In this document: positions 61,795 through 64,000 of the stretch, piece after piece | Numbering within the stretch: position 1 is the stretch's first letter | Layout: every line of letters begins with the position of its first letter | DNA from: Martelella mediterranea DSM 17316 | GTDB lineage: Bacteria > Pseudomonadota > Alphaproteobacteria > Rhizobiales > Rhizobiaceae | Assembly: GCF_002043005.1 (NCBI RefSeq) | Contig: NZ_CP020330.1 | Coordinates: 1,262,501 to 1,326,500 of the forward strand | Direction of reading: 5' to 3' | DNA: 64,000 nt | Notes under the pieces: model-generated | The model's input: the letters and a program-made list of their open reading frames with translations, nothing else | Told to the model about the DNA's origin: nothing | Database searches by the model: none | Position numbers and translations under genes: made by a program

Positions 61795-62107
61795 GTATTG
61801 CGTTTTCATGGCTCCGGACGCAGTATAGGCGACTGCTTTAGCCTCCAGAGCGCTTTCGCCAGACGGCGCTCCTGCAACTGCTTTGTGGCGTGAAATTAAG
61901 CAGTTGCTTTAAAATAAAGCAGATGAAGTCTTTATAAGAAGAAAAAAAGAACTTCGTTCCGGGTCAGCCTGAAGACGTTTGATAGAATATTTAGGACGTG
62001 GTTCTTCCTGTTCCTAAATGTTATTTTCTGAAGTAGGATGATTCGCGCAATGGTGGTGGGTGCGGCCGCTGATCCGATGCACGAGAACGGGGTAAACGGA
62101 CAAGGGA
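61795..62107. other. Intergenic region before waaA
   Basis: About 310 bases, AT-rich in the second half. A hairpin with GAGCGC (61848-61853) and GCGCTC (61866-61871) could end the upstream transcript, and AAGCA...TGCTT dyads lie near 61902. The waaA promoter is expected here but no confident boxes were picked. Confidence 0.4.
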
Positions 62108-63499
62108 ATGGTATCACGCATTTCTATTTGGTTGGCCCGCAACACGTACCGACTCGGCGGGATTCTCGGCTATCCGCTGTTACGGCCGATCCTCTATCAT
62201 CGCGTCCGGCGCGGCAAGGAGGACAGGGCGCGTCTGGGGGAGCGTCTCGGCCGCTCCAACCGGGAGAGACCGGAAGGTCCGCTCGTCTGGATACACGCAG
62301 CAAGCGTGGGCGAAACGCTCGCCGTCACCTCGGTCGTCCAGAATATTCATGAATTCGGCATCTCCGTTCTGCTGACAACCGGCACGGTGACATCCGCGCG
62401 CCTGGCGGCGGAGCGCTTCGGGGATACGGTCATTCATCAATACGTACCGCTGGATGCGCTGCCAGCGGTAACACGCTTTCTTGATCATTGGCGTCCTGAC
62501 CTCGCCATCAATGTTGAAACCGAGGTCTGGCCGGTCACGATCGCGGAGCTCGCCAAACGCAAGATCGCGCAGGTTGTGGTCAATGGCCGAATTTCGGATC
62601 GTTCATTCGACCGCTGGATGCAGCGCCGCGAACTTGCCCGCACCATGTTCTCGCGGTTTTCGCTGGTCATGGCGCAGACCGATCTTGACGCCGAGCGCTT
62701 CGCCGATCTCGGGGCGCTGCATGTCTCGGTCACCGGCAATCTCAAGGTCGACCGCAGCGCGCCACCCGCCGATGATGAGGCCCTGCAGGCGCTGAAGAAC
62801 GCAATCGGCGCGCGCCCGGTGTGGGCGGCGATCTCGACCTTCGACGGCGAGGAAAAGAATGCCGCCGACGTGCATGCCGCGCTCAAGGAGAGCCATCCCG
62901 ACCTTCTGACCGTCATCGTTCCCCGCCATCCCGATCGCGGCGATGCGCTTGCCGCCCAGTTTTCGGCCGACGGACTTTCGGTCAAGCGTCGCTCGCTCGG
63001 CGAAAGCCCCGACGCGGAGACCGATATCTATCTCGGCGACACGATCGGGGATATGGGGCTTTATCTCCGCCTCACCGATATCGCCTTTGTCGGTCGCTCG
63101 ATGACGGCGCGCGGCGGGCAGAATCCACTGGAGCCTGCCATGCTCGGCACCGCGATCCTGACGGGCCAGCATGTTGACAATTTCCGCGATACCTATCGTC
63201 AGTTGCGCCAGCGCGGCGCGGTGCGCACCGTCGACAGTACGGAGGCTCTGCTGCAATCCGTCGATCTGCTGCTGCGGGACGAAGCCGCGCGCGAACACAT
63301 GATCGCCGCCGGCTATGCCGGGGTGCGCGACATGCGCGGCGCGCTGATCCGCACCATGAAGGGGCTGGAGCGTTATCTCGCGCCGCTCATTCTCGAGGCC
63401 CGCTTCTCCGCGCGCCCCAAGTCCGTGCCCGAAAAGAAGCGGTTGCCGATCGTTCCGGAGCGGATGCCCGAGCAGAATCTACGCAAGGCGCTGCAGTAA
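62108..63499 (+). CDS. waaA: 3-deoxy-D-manno-octulosonic acid (Kdo) transferase
   Basis: A 463-residue GT30 enzyme. A short N-terminal membrane anchor region precedes IHAASVGETLAVTSVVQNIHE (catalytic Glu in SVGE). The acceptor half has NVETEVWP and VNGRISDRSFDRW; the C-terminal CMP-Kdo domain has VIVPRHPDRGD, YLGDTIGDMGLYLRLTDIAFVGRSM and GGQNPLEPAMLGTAILTG. It transfers Kdo to lipid IVA at the inner-membrane face, the first core step of LPS. Followed by lpxK, 175 bases on. Confidence 0.95.
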   Translation: MVSRISIWLARNTYRLGGILGYPLLRPILYHRVRRGKEDRARLGERLGRSNRERPEGPLVWIHAASVGETLAVTSVVQNIHEFGISVLLTTGTVTSARLAAERFGDTVIHQYVPLDALPAVTRFLDHWRPDLAINVETEVWPVTIAELAKRKIAQVVVNGRISDRSFDRWMQRRELARTMFSRFSLVMAQTDLDAERFADLGALHVSVTGNLKVDRSAPPADDEALQALKNAIGARPVWAAISTFDGEEKNAADVHAALKESHPDLLTVIVPRHPDRGDALAAQFSADGLSVKRRSLGESPDAETDIYLGDTIGDMGLYLRLTDIAFVGRSMTARGGQNPLEPAMLGTAILTGQHVDNFRDTYRQLRQRGAVRTVDSTEALLQSVDLLLRDEAAREHMIAAGYAGVRDMRGALIRTMKGLERYLAPLILEARFSARPKSVPEKKRLPIVPERMPEQNLRKALQ

Positions 63500-63674
63500 A
63501 GGTTTCCCGGGGCCGAAACGGTCAGCAAGCGGTCTCGTCGCGCGCGGCGAAATCTTCGGGAAGGGGAGCGGCCCTTCACGGCGTTGTTTGTCTGGTCTAT
63601 CTGTTGGTTGAACCGTAATGCGATTACCTGACGGAGCGCATTGCTCCGGGGTCTGACAGAGAGTTGTGCCCGAT

Positions 63675-64000
63675 ATGAAGAAAACGACACGGGCCTTCTG
63701 GTGGAAGCGCGGCCATCCCCTGAGCCTCCTTCTTCTTCCCGTCTCTTGGATTTACGCCGCTGTCGCCGGCCGCCGGATGAGGCAGGCGGCGGGCGCTCGC
63801 GTGGGCGTGCCGGTTCTGTGCGTCGGCAATTTCACCGTTGGCGGGACGGGCAAGACCCCGGTGGCCGAAGCGCTGGCGCGCGCGGCACGCAAAAGCGGTA
63901 AACGGCCAGGCTTTCTGCTGCGCGGCTATGGCGGGAAGGTCGAGGGCGCGGTGCTGGTCGATCCGCAGCGCCACGGCTTTCGCGATGTCGGCGACGAGGC
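63675..64000 (+). CDS. lpxK: Tetraacyldisaccharide 4'-kinase, partial (C-terminus off right edge)
   Basis: The frame from the ATG at 63675 runs open to the window end (108 residues). It begins MKKTTRAFWWKRGHPLSLLLLPVSWIYAAVAGRR, the usual membrane-anchoring N-terminus, then VPVLCVGNFTVGGTGKTPVAEALAR with the Walker A (GGTGKT) and RPGFLLRGYGG. LpxK phosphorylates the 4' position of the lipid A disaccharide. Adjacent waaA acts on its product, lipid IVA. Confidence 0.95.
   Translation, partial: MKKTTRAFWWKRGHPLSLLLLPVSWIYAAVAGRRMRQAAGARVGVPVLCVGNFTVGGTGKTPVAEALARAARKSGKRPGFLLRGYGGKVEGAVLVDPQRHGFRDVGDE

Overview
The window reads as a high-GC alphaproteobacterial chromosome, most likely order Hyphomicrobiales (Rhizobiales) and Rhizobiaceae-like. 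The clearest markers are the run pmbA/tldE - CysQ-like phosphatase - DUF4170 - waaA - lpxK at the right end, a gbsR-cydDC-cydABX operon, a SapC/IalB pair, an LpxQ-like outer-membrane protein and rhizobial-type palindromic intergenic repeats. Naming a genus (for example Martelella) would be a guess.

Region 1 (1-5981) is the right end of an integrated phage-like element that continues off the left edge. From its right border inward it holds the 3' part of a tRNA-Gln(CUG) used as attachment site, a tyrosine integrase, an Arc-type repressor candidate, a divergent operator region, a leftward cassette of very small overlapping genes (two of them HTH/excisionase-like), a short winged-helix protein resembling the C-terminus of P4-type primases, a 940-base non-coding region with two repeat families, and then an HK97-type portal gene and a second structural-module gene. 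The layout resembles a compact prophage or a capsid-forming phage satellite.

Region 2 (about 5982-28054) is an accessory island. It starts with decayed fragments of a second integrase and an AAA+ ATPase. It then carries a leftward sapC-ialB pair diverging from one uninterrupted 17.4-kb autotransporter gene of about 5,806 residues, built from autotransporter-type beta-strand repeats and nine large modules with a YWNG...NW motif. It ends in a nested, decayed IS5-in-IS3 scar and a second short copy of the tRNA-Gln 3' end at 28034-28054. The repeated tRNA end suggests a tandem or sequential insertion at the same tRNA locus.

Region 3 (about 28.1-64 kb) is ordinary chromosome. It includes a zinc-type CDF exporter with its SmtB-like sensor, an SDR with a divergent AraC regulator, katA-oxyR with a recognisable OxyR box, a bactofilin-like membrane protein, an LpxQ-like barrel protein, tag, a yeiH/LysR pair and hisS, which has an AT-richer central patch. 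It continues with the cytochrome bd operon under a GbsR-type regulator, several divergent LysR/redox-enzyme pairs, a GlcNAc catabolic operon (GntR-SIS deaminase-NagA), a KefB-type antiporter, and the pmbA-to-lpxK block joining modulator-peptidase, sulfur/phosphate and lipid A/Kdo genes. No rRNA genes, complete tRNA genes or CRISPR arrays were seen.
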